Source: an uncultured Acidobacteriia bacterium (lineage in GTDB: Bacteria > Acidobacteriota > Terriglobia > Bryobacterales > Bryobacteraceae). Taken from it: DNA of 64,000 nt. Position numbers and translations under genes: made by a program. Numbering within the stretch: position 1 is the stretch's first letter; each line of letters opens with the position of its first letter. The DNA is taken from positions 39,247 through 103,246 of the forward strand of contig CAIYVZ010000024.1 in assembly GCA_903929755.1 (NCBI GenBank). The letters are read 5' to 3'. The notes below the pieces were generated by a model. The model saw only the letters and a program-made list of their open reading frames with translations. It ran no database searches and was not told where the DNA came from. This document shows positions 18,471 to 27,800 of the stretch, in pieces.

Positions 18471-21400
18471 CTAAAACGTAATCCGCATAGAAAGTTGCAC
18501 CGACCGCGGACGGGGGTTGAGAGCTGTGGCTGTCACCGTGCCGAAGTTCTGCGCGTTGATATCCCGATTGGGGACATCGAAAGTGGGCGTGTTACTTAGA
18601 TTGTAGGCCTCGCCCTTGAGCTGAAGTTTGAACTTCTCCATAATGCTGAAATCTTTGTAGAGGGAGAAGTCGATATTAAAGAGACCATCGCTCATCAGAT
18701 TGGGGATGGTGCGACCAGCGTTGCCGTAGGTGAAGGCGGCCGGGATAGAGTAGGCCGCTTTATTGATCCACGCGTCCAGGGTGGGGTTGTCGAGCTTGGC
18801 GGAAACCCCATAGACAACGTTCGGCCGCTGCGTGGCGCTTCCGGACTGCAGCGCGATGGTGGCCCCGCTCTGCATGGACCAAACTCCGTTGAAGTTCCAG
18901 CCGGCCAGCGCCTGGCGCTTCCAGCCGGTGGCCGTCCTGAAAAAGGGCTCTTCCCAGACACCGGTGATGACGACTCGCTGGGGAATGTCATACGTACTCT
19001 TGGAACGTTCGTTCGAGAGGTTGTACCAGTTCACGATGCCAGTCTCAGGAGTGCCGCCCGTGCGAACGGCACCGCCGGAGCCGGTCGCTGAATCTATCAT
19101 TTTGCTGATCGTGTAGGACGACAGGATCGAGACGCCATTGCCATAGTGTCGTTCAATCTTGAACGAGACACCGTGATAGATGGAGTCGCCTTTGTAGGAC
19201 CAACCTCCGGTGAGGCCCGTGTACTGCGGATACGGGAGCAGGGACTGCTGTTTCGTGATGGTGGCACCGCCCAGCTGGCCGGAGGTGATGATGCCGGCGA
19301 AAGGGTTGGGCACCGTGGTGTTCAGCTGGTTGCCCAGCGCGAGGTACTGCGGGTCGAGCTGATTGATATTGTTGCCCTGCAGGGTTTGGAGATGGACGCC
19401 CTTGTTGGCGATATAGGCAGCTTCAAAAAGCCACTTATCCCAGGGCTGGTACTGGACCGTCATGTTCCATTGCTGCGCGTAGCCCTGATAGACATCGCGG
19501 AGCTGCCCCGAAATGCTGGTGCCGATGCCGGTGAGCAGGCCCCCGGCGCTGCCCGTGGGCAGGACGATACCGGAGGGCCAGGGGTTGTCGATCGTGTTCG
19601 CGACGTGGAGACCGTTATCGAGCGAAGTAACCATCGGGGTGGTGGAACCATAGCCCGTGGAGGCGGGGTTGAGGACGCCCTTTTCGGGGACCCAGAAAAT
19701 GCCGTAACCTCCGCGCAGCACAATCTTCTGGTGTGCCTGGTAAGCAAAGCCAACGCGGGGGGCGAAGTGCCGGTTCGATTCCGCCACAACTCCCCGCGGA
19801 ACACCGTTGACGCCGGGAAAGACGGTACCGCCCTTGAACTTCACGCCGTTCACTGTGGTGGACGCCGTTTGGTCAAAATTCGTCATCTGGTTGTAGCGGT
19901 CGGTAAAGGCACCCTGCCGTTCCCAGCGAAGACCCAGGTTGAAAGTCAGCTTCCGGTTGAACTTCCAGTCATCCTGCAGATAGATGGAGTGGTCGAGTTC
20001 CTGTTGCTCGTGGACAGGCTGGTAGACGGCGTTGCCGGTAGCCGGAGTTCCCAGAATGAGAGATGCGGTGCCGTAGCCCGAGGTGGCGCTGGCGGTGGTG
20101 GGGTTTGGACCCTGGGTAAAAGCGCGGGTAAAGGAAAAATTGAGGGGCGAACGGTCAAAGGGAAAGCCGCGATAAAGCGTGTACTGGTAGCCGAGCTTCA
20201 CGGTGTGGGCGGACCAGACCTTGGTGAGTGAAATACCGTTGCCCCAGGTGTAGGCCGCACGGTTCTGGATGGCGGAACCATAGGCGCTCAGATCCGTGAT
20301 GGTGAGGCCGGGGAACTGAGCGGTACCCGTCTGCATCTGGTCAACCAGGGCCTTCGGGAAACCAAGTTCAGTGAGGGGATAGCCGGTTTTGGCGTACTTG
20401 CCGTCGTAGCTGTAGGGCGTTGCCTGATCGTAGTCGCGATTAAAGCCGGAACGGCCATCCAGAATCATGGTGGGGCTTAGCGTGTTCGTGTAGGAGAACG
20501 AGGCGCTGTGGCGCGGGACGTAGATGGTCTTCTTGTCGTTCTCCAACACGTTCTGGAAGTACGCCCCATTGGGTACCGTCTCATTGAGGACGTCGCGGGT
20601 ATACCGGATGGCAACGCGCTGATCGGCGTTGATGCTGTGATCGATTTTGACGCCGCCGGTTTGGCGGTCGGTGGGGACAGGGCCGGACTGGAAGAGATTA
20701 TTCGCGCCGGTGACGGGAGCGCCCGGCAGGTTGGGAAGCGGATGCAGCGCGAAGAAAGCTTTGGCAAACTGACTCTCGCGGGAACTCGGAATCACGTTGC
20801 CGGGGAAGGCTGTTCGCACAAACGCACCGGCGCTGGCAGGGTTGGGCACGGTGGTGTAGGGATCATAAATGGTGATCACCTGGCCGTTGGCGGCAAAGGT
20901 TTTCGAGAAGTCACCGGCGCGCTGCAGGGCCGTGGGAGCGTTGATGATTCGGGCACTGGAGAGGTGCTGGATCAGGCCCTCAAAGTTGCCGAAGAAAAAG
21001 GTGCGGTCTTTCTTGATGCGGCCTCCAAGAGAGCCACCAAACTGGTTCTGGTGTACCGGCGGAAGCGGCGTGCCGGACGCGTTGCTGAAGAAGTCGTTGG
21101 CGTTGAAGGCTGTGTTCTGCAGATATTCAAACGCGCTGCCGTGGAAAGCATTGGAGCCGGATTTGCTCACCACGCTGATCACTCCCCCCGTCGTCCTCCC
21201 GTATTCGGCGGAAGCGGAGTTGGTGATCACCTTGAACTCCTGCGTGGAGTCGGTCGTGAGGAAGGTACTGGGGCCGGCGGCGTCGCCCATCTTGTCATTG
21301 GCCACGCCGTCCATCAGAAAGGCGCTGGTCATCGGTTGCGCCCCACCGATATTTACGGCGCCCACCCGCCAGGAGGTCAGAACCTGACCACCGAAATAGC

Positions 21401-21908
21401 CGACGCCTTTCACTGTGGGGATGAGATTGGCCAGACCCATGGGATTGCGCGAGTTCAGGGGAAGATCGACCATCTTCTGGCTGTCGATGGTGGTGCCGAC
21501 TTCGGAGCTGTTCGGATCCAGCAATGGAGTGCTGGCGACAACTTCAACCGTTTCTGAGGCCTGGCCGACGGCCAGATTGATGGGGATGGCAATCGAACGG
21601 TCTGCCGCCACCACGATGCCATCGCGCTTGAAAGCTTTGAAGCCGGGGTGAGCTGCCTCCACCAGGTAGGACCCAGGCGGCAGAAGCAGGAACTGGAAGT
21701 TCGCTGACGCATCGGAGGCCGCGGTGGCCACAGTTCCTGTACCGGTATTCGTCAGGCGGACCGCAACGCCTGGGATACCCGCCCCGGAAGCGTCCAGGAC
21801 CGAGCCCGTCACGGAGCCCGTGATCTGCTGGGCTCTCGCGGGCGGAATGCAGGCAAGCGCGAACATCGCTGCTAACACGATAACGTTCTGACGTGGAACC
21901 CGGAACAT
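18471..21908 (-). CDS. Oar-like TonB-dependent outer-membrane receptor with carboxypeptidase-regulatory domain
   Basis: The chosen ATG at 21908 gives M-F-R-V-P-R-Q-N-V followed by a good signal peptide and has GAGGG nearby; an in-frame start at 21941 is less convincing. After cleavage come I-T-G-S-V-T-G-S-V-L-D-A-S-G-A-G-I-P-G, the start of the carboxypeptidase-regulatory beta-sandwich (about residues 30-115), then a plug domain with the L-P-L-N-S-R-N-P motif and a long beta-barrel ending in an aromatic residue (R-I-T-F). About 1145 residues, normal for this acidobacterial family. Such receptors import glycans or peptides. It lies upstream of the DUF1592 operon on the same strand with a 51-base gap, so co-regulation is plausible. 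Confidence 0.93.
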   Translation of the reverse strand: MFRVPRQNVIVLAAMFALACIPPARAQQITGSVTGSVLDASGAGIPGVAVRLTNTGTGTVATAASDASANFQFLLLPPGSYLVEAAHPGFKAFKRDGIVVAADRSIAIPINLAVGQASETVEVVASTPLLDPNSSEVGTTIDSQKMVDLPLNSRNPMGLANLIPTVKGVGYFGGQVLTSWRVGAVNIGGAQPMTSAFLMDGVANDKMGDAAGPSTFLTTDSTQEFKVITNSASAEYGRTTGGVISVVSKSGSNAFHGSAFEYLQNTAFNANDFFSNASGTPLPPVHQNQFGGSLGGRIKKDRTFFFGNFEGLIQHLSSARIINAPTALQRAGDFSKTFAANGQVITIYDPYTTVPNPASAGAFVRTAFPGNVIPSSRESQFAKAFFALHPLPNLPGAPVTGANNLFQSGPVPTDRQTGGVKIDHSINADQRVAIRYTRDVLNETVPNGAYFQNVLENDKKTIYVPRHSASFSYTNTLSPTMILDGRSGFNRDYDQATPYSYDGKYAKTGYPLTELGFPKALVDQMQTGTAQFPGLTITDLSAYGSAIQNRAAYTWGNGISLTKVWSAHTVKLGYQYTLYRGFPFDRSPLNFSFTRAFTQGPNPTTASATSGYGTASLILGTPATGNAVYQPVHEQQELDHSIYLQDDWKFNRKLTFNLGLRWERQGAFTDRYNQMTNFDQTASTTVNGVKFKGGTVFPGVNGVPRGVVAESNRHFAPRVGFAYQAHQKIVLRGGYGIFWVPEKGVLNPASTGYGSTTPMVTSLDNGLHVANTIDNPWPSGIVLPTGSAGGLLTGIGTSISGQLRDVYQGYAQQWNMTVQYQPWDKWLFEAAYIANKGVHLQTLQGNNINQLDPQYLALGNQLNTTVPNPFAGIITSGQLGGATITKQQSLLPYPQYTGLTGGWSYKGDSIYHGVSFKIERHYGNGVSILSSYTISKMIDSATGSGGAVRTGGTPETGIVNWYNLSNERSKSTYDIPQRVVITGVWEEPFFRTATGWKRQALAGWNFNGVWSMQSGATIALQSGSATQRPNVVYGVSAKLDNPTLDAWINKAAYSIPAAFTYGNAGRTIPNLMSDGLFNIDFSLYKDFSIMEKFKLQLKGEAYNLSNTPTFDVPNRDINAQNFGTVTATALNPRPRSVQLSMRITF

Positions 21909-22081
21909 GGACAGGACCCTCTTTTGTGGAATCGGCCGCATCGGTGTACAACGCGGCAGTGTGCGTTGAACGATATGCTGTTGCGCTGCCGGTGTCAAGG
22001 GGGGGCAGGCCAGCAAAGGGGGCCTGCTTTATCTCACGAAAGCGCTGGCCAAACAAGATGCACCGCGCGTTCGCGTCAACG

Positions 22082-23023
22082 CTATTTTGCCGGGTCCCGT
22101 GTGGCCACGTCTGCCACGCCCAACAGCCGCTTCAACCCAACCCATTGCTGCGCGAAATACCCCTCCGGGTAATCGTCGCTCGCAGTCACCCCCGTAGCCA
22201 CCGCCGCATGTGCAAAATCGGCCGTGCCGAATACCATATCCCAAATCGGGAACAGCGTCGCGAAGTTACACCCCCGCTGCCCCGCCGCAATCGAATGGTG
22301 CATCCGGTGGAACTTCGGACTCACCAGAATCCGCTCCCCTGCGGCCCCAAAGCCGAACCGCACATTGGCATGCGACAGACTTTCCACCGCCCGGCTCGCC
22401 GCCACCAGCCAGATGAACTGCGCCGGCGGAATCCCGATCATCGCAGTCACCAGCGCGAACCAAACCCACGTAATCGCGTCGTCCAATACATGGTTCCGGT
22501 CATCCGACCAGAAGCTCAGCATCTTCTGGCTGTGGTGCAAGCTATGCAGCTTCCACCAGATTCCAAAACGGTGCTGCAGCCGGTGCCGCCAGTAGTTGAA
22601 GAAGTCAATCGCCACCAGATACAGAAAGAAGCTCGGTAGCGGATTTGCCAGCAGCCACGGAGAAAGATGTTCCAGTTCACGGGGAAGGAGATTATGCAAT
22701 CGCAGCCACTCATCCATGCCACGCGTAACCGGCAGCAATACGAAAAACAGCATCAGTGGGACTATGCCCAGCCGCGTCAGCAGCGTGTAAACGATATCCA
22801 CGCGCGTCCCTTTGCGCGACTTCCATTCCTCCGCCGGAAGCATCGCCTCCAGAGGCCGAACCAGCATATAAACCAGCAGAATCTGCGCCACGCCATACAG
22901 GAAAAACGTGACCCCGTCGAACGCCAGTTCATCCAGGCCAATCAGCCCCAGCTTATAAAGCGCAGGCTGCGCCACATGCTCATAAATCCAACCCGCCAGC
23001 AGATCAAACTGGTCATCGCCCAT
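22082..23023 (-). CDS. sterol desaturase/fatty acid hydroxylase family membrane protein
   Basis: The protein has four or five membrane segments and the diiron histidine clusters of the family: H-R-L-Q-H, H-S-L-H-H-S and H-R-M-H-H. It therefore should be a membrane-bound diiron hydroxylase or desaturase acting on a lipid. ATG 23023 lies within the last codons of the upstream deacetylase gene (overlap 11 bases); an upstream GTG at 23032 is possible. The N-terminal extension before the first histidine box is about 140 residues, as in bacterial members. The lipid substrate is not evident. Confidence 0.88.
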   Translation of the reverse strand: MGDDQFDLLAGWIYEHVAQPALYKLGLIGLDELAFDGVTFFLYGVAQILLVYMLVRPLEAMLPAEEWKSRKGTRVDIVYTLLTRLGIVPLMLFFVLLPVTRGMDEWLRLHNLLPRELEHLSPWLLANPLPSFFLYLVAIDFFNYWRHRLQHRFGIWWKLHSLHHSQKMLSFWSDDRNHVLDDAITWVWFALVTAMIGIPPAQFIWLVAASRAVESLSHANVRFGFGAAGERILVSPKFHRMHHSIAAGQRGCNFATLFPIWDMVFGTADFAHAAVATGVTASDDYPEGYFAQQWVGLKRLLGVADVATRDPAK

Positions 23024-23744
23024 ACTTCGCACCTATGCCCGCGAAACAGAATCCCTTCGCTTCCAGGCCCGTCAACAAAGGCTCCAGTTCCGGGGCCCAC
23101 GGGTCTTTCCGCGACCAAATTCCCAGGTGCATCATCATGATGTCCCCGGCCTTCAGGTTCGCCAGCGCCCGCTTCAGCAGCACGGCATTCGGATACTTCT
23201 GTGACGACAACTCATCGCCCAGAAATCCTGCCGGAGCCCAGTCCACGTGCTTATATCCGCAGCTCGCCGCATACTCGATCGCCTTTGGCGTTGTATGCCC
23301 GCCCGGTGCGCGCCAGAAGCCATCCAGCTTGCGCCCTGTCAACTCCGCAAAACGCGTATCCGACCGCCGCAGTTCCTCGCAGAACGTGGCCTTCGTCAGT
23401 AACTCCGTCTTTCCGTTTACCAGGTACTTGATGTGCCCGTCCGGAGTATCGCCCGTCAGCTTTCCATGCCGAAACGTATGGCTGCCAAACGAATGGCCAT
23501 CCGCCACCAGCCCCTTCCAGTACGGAGCCCACGCCGCATCCAGCGTCTTGTCTTCATTGACCGTCCGCTCCTGCGCCACAAAGAACGTCGCCTTCACGTT
23601 GTGCTTCTTCAATATCGAGCGGATGCGCTCCGCCTGCGACATGGAACCGGTGTCAATCGTCAGGTATAAAGTGCCCGTACACTTCTTCGTCTCCGCACCA
23701 ATCAGTGCCGAGCAAAGAAGCGCCAGGCTAAGTGCGCGCCGCAT
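23013..23744 (-). CDS. exported polysaccharide deacetylase-like protein
   Basis: ATG 23744 gives M-R-R-A-L-S-L-A-L-L and a clear signal peptide; upstream in-frame TTG is less likely. The NodB homology domain is recognisable from T-I-D-T-G (motif 1), S-F-G-S-H-T-F-R-H (motif 2) and W-R-A-P-G-G (motif 3), with M-M-H-L in the last third. Motif 1 normally reads T-F-D-D-G, and the second Asp, a metal ligand, is Thr here. The fold is clear but activity on acetylated glycans is uncertain. The gene starts inside the end of the upstream propeller gene and overlaps the downstream hydroxylase, forming a tight three-gene operon. Confidence 0.85.
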   Translation of the reverse strand: MRRALSLALLCSALIGAETKKCTGTLYLTIDTGSMSQAERIRSILKKHNVKATFFVAQERTVNEDKTLDAAWAPYWKGLVADGHSFGSHTFRHGKLTGDTPDGHIKYLVNGKTELLTKATFCEELRRSDTRFAELTGRKLDGFWRAPGGHTTPKAIEYAASCGYKHVDWAPAGFLGDELSSQKYPNAVLLKRALANLKAGDIMMMHLGIWSRKDPWAPELEPLLTGLEAKGFCFAGIGAKYGR

Positions 23745-24786
23745 GGCCAAAGAAATAAACCCCGTGTGGAGACCTTCCAACCGGAATAATCTTCTTCATC
23801 TTGCCGGTGGCAATATCCACCACATGAACCTTCTTCACCCAGCGCGACGTGACCCAAAGTTCGGTCCCGTCCCGGCTCACTTCCATGCAATCCGGACCGC
23901 CCGGGACATCGAAGCAGCGAATGTTCGTCAGGCTGTTCTCATCCACTTCGCAAACCTTGCCCGCCACGCGATTCGACACGAATACATGCTGTCCGTCGCC
24001 CCTGGGCAGGAAGTTGTGCGCGCCTTCCGCCGTCACAATCTTCTTCACGGTCTTCTTCGCCCGCCAGTCCACAACCTCCACGTAGTTGCTGCCCATCACG
24101 CCCACCAGCAGATGCTTATCGTCGGGGGTCATGCGGATACCGGCCGGAGTCTTACCCACTGGCAGCTTCCAGAGCAGCGTCTGATCGGAAAGCCGAATCG
24201 CCGCAATCTCGTTCGAATCCTGCAGCGTCACAAACACGTTCGCACTTGCCGCATCGAATATCAGATGGCTCGGAGCCTTCTTCACCACCAAACGCTTCAC
24301 CAGCGAGAAGTCGTCGGCTTTATAAATATCCACCCGGTCCAGCCGCAGCGATACCGTCACAAACCACTTCTTGTCGGGGCTAAATCCAATCTGGTACGGA
24401 TCGCTGATATTCGGAATCCGGCGCTGAATCGCACCCGTGTGCGGATCCAGAAAAACCAGGTTATTGCTAACGGCATTGGCGACGATCAAAAAACGATCGT
24501 CCGGAGTCGCCATCAGATGGTGCGGTTCCTTACCAATGTGGAACTTTGAAATTTCCTTGTACTCGTGCAGATCCACCAGGCTGACCGCATCCTCACCCGA
24601 ATCCAGCACAATCGCGACATCCTGATCGCTCGGAACCGGTAAGGGCGCAGGTGTTGCCGCTGAAGCAGGAATGATCTCCGCCTTAGCCTCGGGACGTTTC
24701 TCCCGCGCCTCCTGAGCCGAACAACTCACCAACACCCCGCAAACCGCGAGGGCAAAAAAAAGAGCTGGGAACAGACGGTGTGCCAT
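23728..24786 (-). CDS. YVTN-type beta-propeller lipoprotein
   Basis: The protein begins M-A-H-R-L-F-P-A-L-F-F and has a lipobox ending L-V-S-C (Cys22), so it is a lipid-anchored extracytoplasmic protein. The rest consists of repeated blades with D-S-G-E-D-A-V-S-L-V-D, P-D-D-R-F-L-I-V-A-N-A and related seven-bladed YVTN/NHL-like patterns. It probably scaffolds or binds another envelope component. The first codons lie inside a strong terminator-like hairpin from the upstream receptor gene. Together with the deacetylase and the hydroxylase it forms a minus-strand operon. The exact role is unknown. Confidence 0.85.
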   Translation of the reverse strand: MAHRLFPALFFALAVCGVLVSCSAQEAREKRPEAKAEIIPASAATPAPLPVPSDQDVAIVLDSGEDAVSLVDLHEYKEISKFHIGKEPHHLMATPDDRFLIVANAVSNNLVFLDPHTGAIQRRIPNISDPYQIGFSPDKKWFVTVSLRLDRVDIYKADDFSLVKRLVVKKAPSHLIFDAASANVFVTLQDSNEIAAIRLSDQTLLWKLPVGKTPAGIRMTPDDKHLLVGVMGSNYVEVVDWRAKKTVKKIVTAEGAHNFLPRGDGQHVFVSNRVAGKVCEVDENSLTNIRCFDVPGGPDCMEVSRDGTELWVTSRWVKKVHVVDIATGKMKKIIPVGRSPHGVYFFGHAART

Positions 24787-24798
24787 CTGTTCCCAGCT
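24755..24798 (-). terminator. intrinsic terminator-like hairpin overlapping a start codon
   Basis: On the minus strand a perfect 13-base stem, AGCTGGGAACAGA with TCTGTTCCCAGCT, encloses a 10-base loop and is followed by CT and then eight Ts. This is a textbook Rho-independent terminator for the Oar-like receptor gene that ends at 24818. The ATG of the next lipoprotein gene lies at the loop edge, and its second to eighth codons form the second stem arm and the start of the T run. Positions may be off by one base. Confidence 0.8.
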
Positions 24799-24817
24799 TA
24801 ACTCTAACCGGACTTTG

Positions 24818-27800
24818 CTAGAACGTCAGTTTGAGCGCCAGCTGCAGCACTCTCCAGCTTTCGCCGTTCTGGTTGGTCGTCGCTGAGCTTGCCGTGGACA
24901 AAGTCACGCAGCAGGCCTGGCCGAACACGCCCGAAGTAATCGCCGGGCTGCCCACGGAAGCATCGCGCGGATTGCGGAAGCTCGGGTGGTTCAGCGCGTT
25001 GAACGCCTCCGCCCGGAAGACCGCCTTCACGCGTTCCGTCACCGTGAAGCTCTTGGCCAGCGACGCGTCCATATTCCAGTAGCCGGGGCCCTGGAAGATG
25101 TTCCGGCCCAGGCCAAGATCGCCCGCATTCGGGAACGTGAAAGCGTCGGCATTCGCAAAGAAGACCGGGCCAACCACGCCCGCCTTATCCTGCAACTGCG
25201 CCACCGGCATAGTCGCACCCGGCTTCAGCGCCGCCCGGGACTGCGCCGAGAAGTTCGCCGTCAACACCCCCGACCGAACCGTGAACGGTTCCCCCGACTG
25301 GTACGTGTAGATGCCGTTCACGCTCCAGCCACCAATCGCCAGATTGGCAGCGCGACCGCTCTTGCCCAGGAACCGCTTGCCCTGGCCAAACGGCAGTTCG
25401 TAGATGCCCGACATGTTCATCACGTGCTTCTGGTCGAAGTCGGACCGCGCCTTCTCGTTGCGGTAGTTCCGGCCATCGGCAGGCGTCCGGGAGTTGGTGC
25501 TGGTAAGCCCACCACCCACCGTGGCAGCAACCGGATCGAGTGAGAGATCGTCCAGCGACTTGCTGAACGTATAGGCCCCATTCAACAGGAAACCTGCCTG
25601 GTCAAAACGCTTCCGAAAGGTGAACTGCGCGGCATGATAGCTGGAGTCCGCGCCGTTGTCGATCATCAGGATCTGCGCGAACTGCTGATTGGCACGCAGC
25701 TTGCCCGCTGTCGTGCTCTGCTCCACACGCCCGGCGAAGTTGCCGGCCGCGTTCTGCGAGATGTCCGTCGTAGTGGTGGCAGAGTTCACAAAAGCCTGGT
25801 TGACTACGCCCGAAGCCAGCAGCGGCACCGCATTGGCGCCGGGGCAGGCCGCCCCCGACGTGAGCGTGCCGTCCGCACGGCAACCGCCGCCAATTGCCAC
25901 GTTCTTCTGCATCGCCGTGAACGAAGACAGAATCGGCTTGGCGTCAATCTGGTTCACGTCCCACGAACGATACAGGCGGGTTCCGCGGCGGCCCACATAA
26001 CCGGCGCTTACCACCACACCCGCGGGCAGTTCGTGCTGGATCGTCAGGTTCCACATGTGAACCGTCGGCAGCTTGATGTTCGGATCGAACACGCGGGCCG
26101 CGGGTGCGTTCGAGTAGTTCTGAATGGGCGGCGTCAGGAACGAAGACGGCTTCACCGTGGGAGGCGTCATTTCGTTGATGAAGCCGCTGCCCAGGCGAAG
26201 GTCCGTCACAGCCTGGCAACCAGGCGTGGTCACCAGCGCGCCGTTTGTTCCCGAGAAAGACGAACTGCACGTGAACGCCTGGCCCGGAACCGCCGTGGCA
26301 ACCGATGTCACCTGGAAGCTGTTGATCGGGTCAAACGCCTGTCCGAAACCCGCACGGATCACGGTCTTCGGGAATTTTCCCGGAGCCCACGTAATGCCAA
26401 GACGGGGTGCAATCGCGCCGTAGTTGAAGTTCTTGTACCACCGGTCCGCATGCACAAAAGTAACCGGACCTTCGCTCCCGTCAATGTTCCGGTTGGGCAC
26501 GTAAGCGCGGTTACCGGCTTCCGTCGGCGGCGGGTTAATCTCCCAGCGCATACCAACGCTGATGGTGATGTTCTGGCGGAACTTGAATTCATCCTGCGCG
26601 TAGAAGTTGTACTGCTTCAGGCGTTGACCCTGTGACCACAACGTTACGGCGTTGCCGCTCTTAAAGGGCAGGAACGTATCGTGCGCCACGTCGCCCAGAA
26701 AAACCTGGGTCAGGCCGGCCGGTATGCCCAGCAGGTCGTTAATAGTGCCCTGCAGGCGGGTCAGGTCTGTGGCGGCGATGCCGGCGCCCGGCAGCGTAAA
26801 GCCGGCGGGTGGCCGTGTCGACCGCGAAAGCGAAATCGCGGGCACCAGGCTGTTCCCGCCCACGTCCCCGCGCTGGTCGTTGTGCTGGTACATGCGGATA
26901 TTCCCACCGAACCGCATCACATGCCTGCCGGTCAGGAAGCTCAGGTTTTCCACGATCTGCGGCGTGCTGACCGCGCGGAATGTCCGGGGATTCGCCGTAT
27001 AGTCCACCGTCGAGTTATTGAAGGTGAAACGCGGCGTATTCGGGAACAACGGATTCGCTTCGCCCTGTGTGAACAGGAACTGCCACCGCGAATAGCCCAG
27101 CGTCAGTTCATTCACCAGGCGGGGTGAGAGGATCGTCCGGAAACCAAGCGCGTAGTTCTGCGCAGGGCGGAAGACTTCGCCGCGGGGAGGGAAGCCCGGC
27201 AGCACGATCGGCCGGCCGTTCAGCGGATCGCCCAGCAGCGTGTTCTGTTCCGCACCAAGCCAGCGGAAGAACATATTGTTCTTGTCGTTGATCGTGTGGT
27301 CCACACGCAGCATGTACTGCGGTCCCCGAACCTTCGTGGGCGAGTTCCAGGAATAGCCTCCCACGTTCAGACCGTCACCCGACGAACTATAGTTATTCGG
27401 CGAGGGATACCCGCCCAGCACTTTCTTCACTGCCGCGTCGATACCCACATTGCGGGGGTCCGCCGCAAACAGGTTGTAAGACGCCACACAGTTCAAATCC
27501 GAAGGCGAGGTGCAGTTGCGTACGCCGTTGGCCAGGGCCCCCGTTTTCGGGTCCACCAGCAGGCTGCTGTTCTGTGTGATCTTCTGCCCGCCAAGCACCA
27601 GAGGGCTGGCCGCGTTCGGGACGAAGTAGCGATACACGCCGCTGAGAGCGGAGGGCGTATAGAGGCTGACTGCGCCAAAAGTCTTGTCAATCGGGTCAGA
27701 GAAGTTGACCTTCTGGCCCTGCCAGCTGCCGAAGAAGAAGGTCTTGTTCTTGCGGATCGGCCCGCCAACTTCGAAGCCATACTGGTTCAGCTGGATAAGT

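Noticed and set aside
19746..19780. GGTTCGATTCC reminiscent of a tRNA T-loop
   Set aside because: It lies within the first receptor's coding sequence and no acceptor or anticodon stem can be formed. No tRNA or rRNA gene was found in the window.
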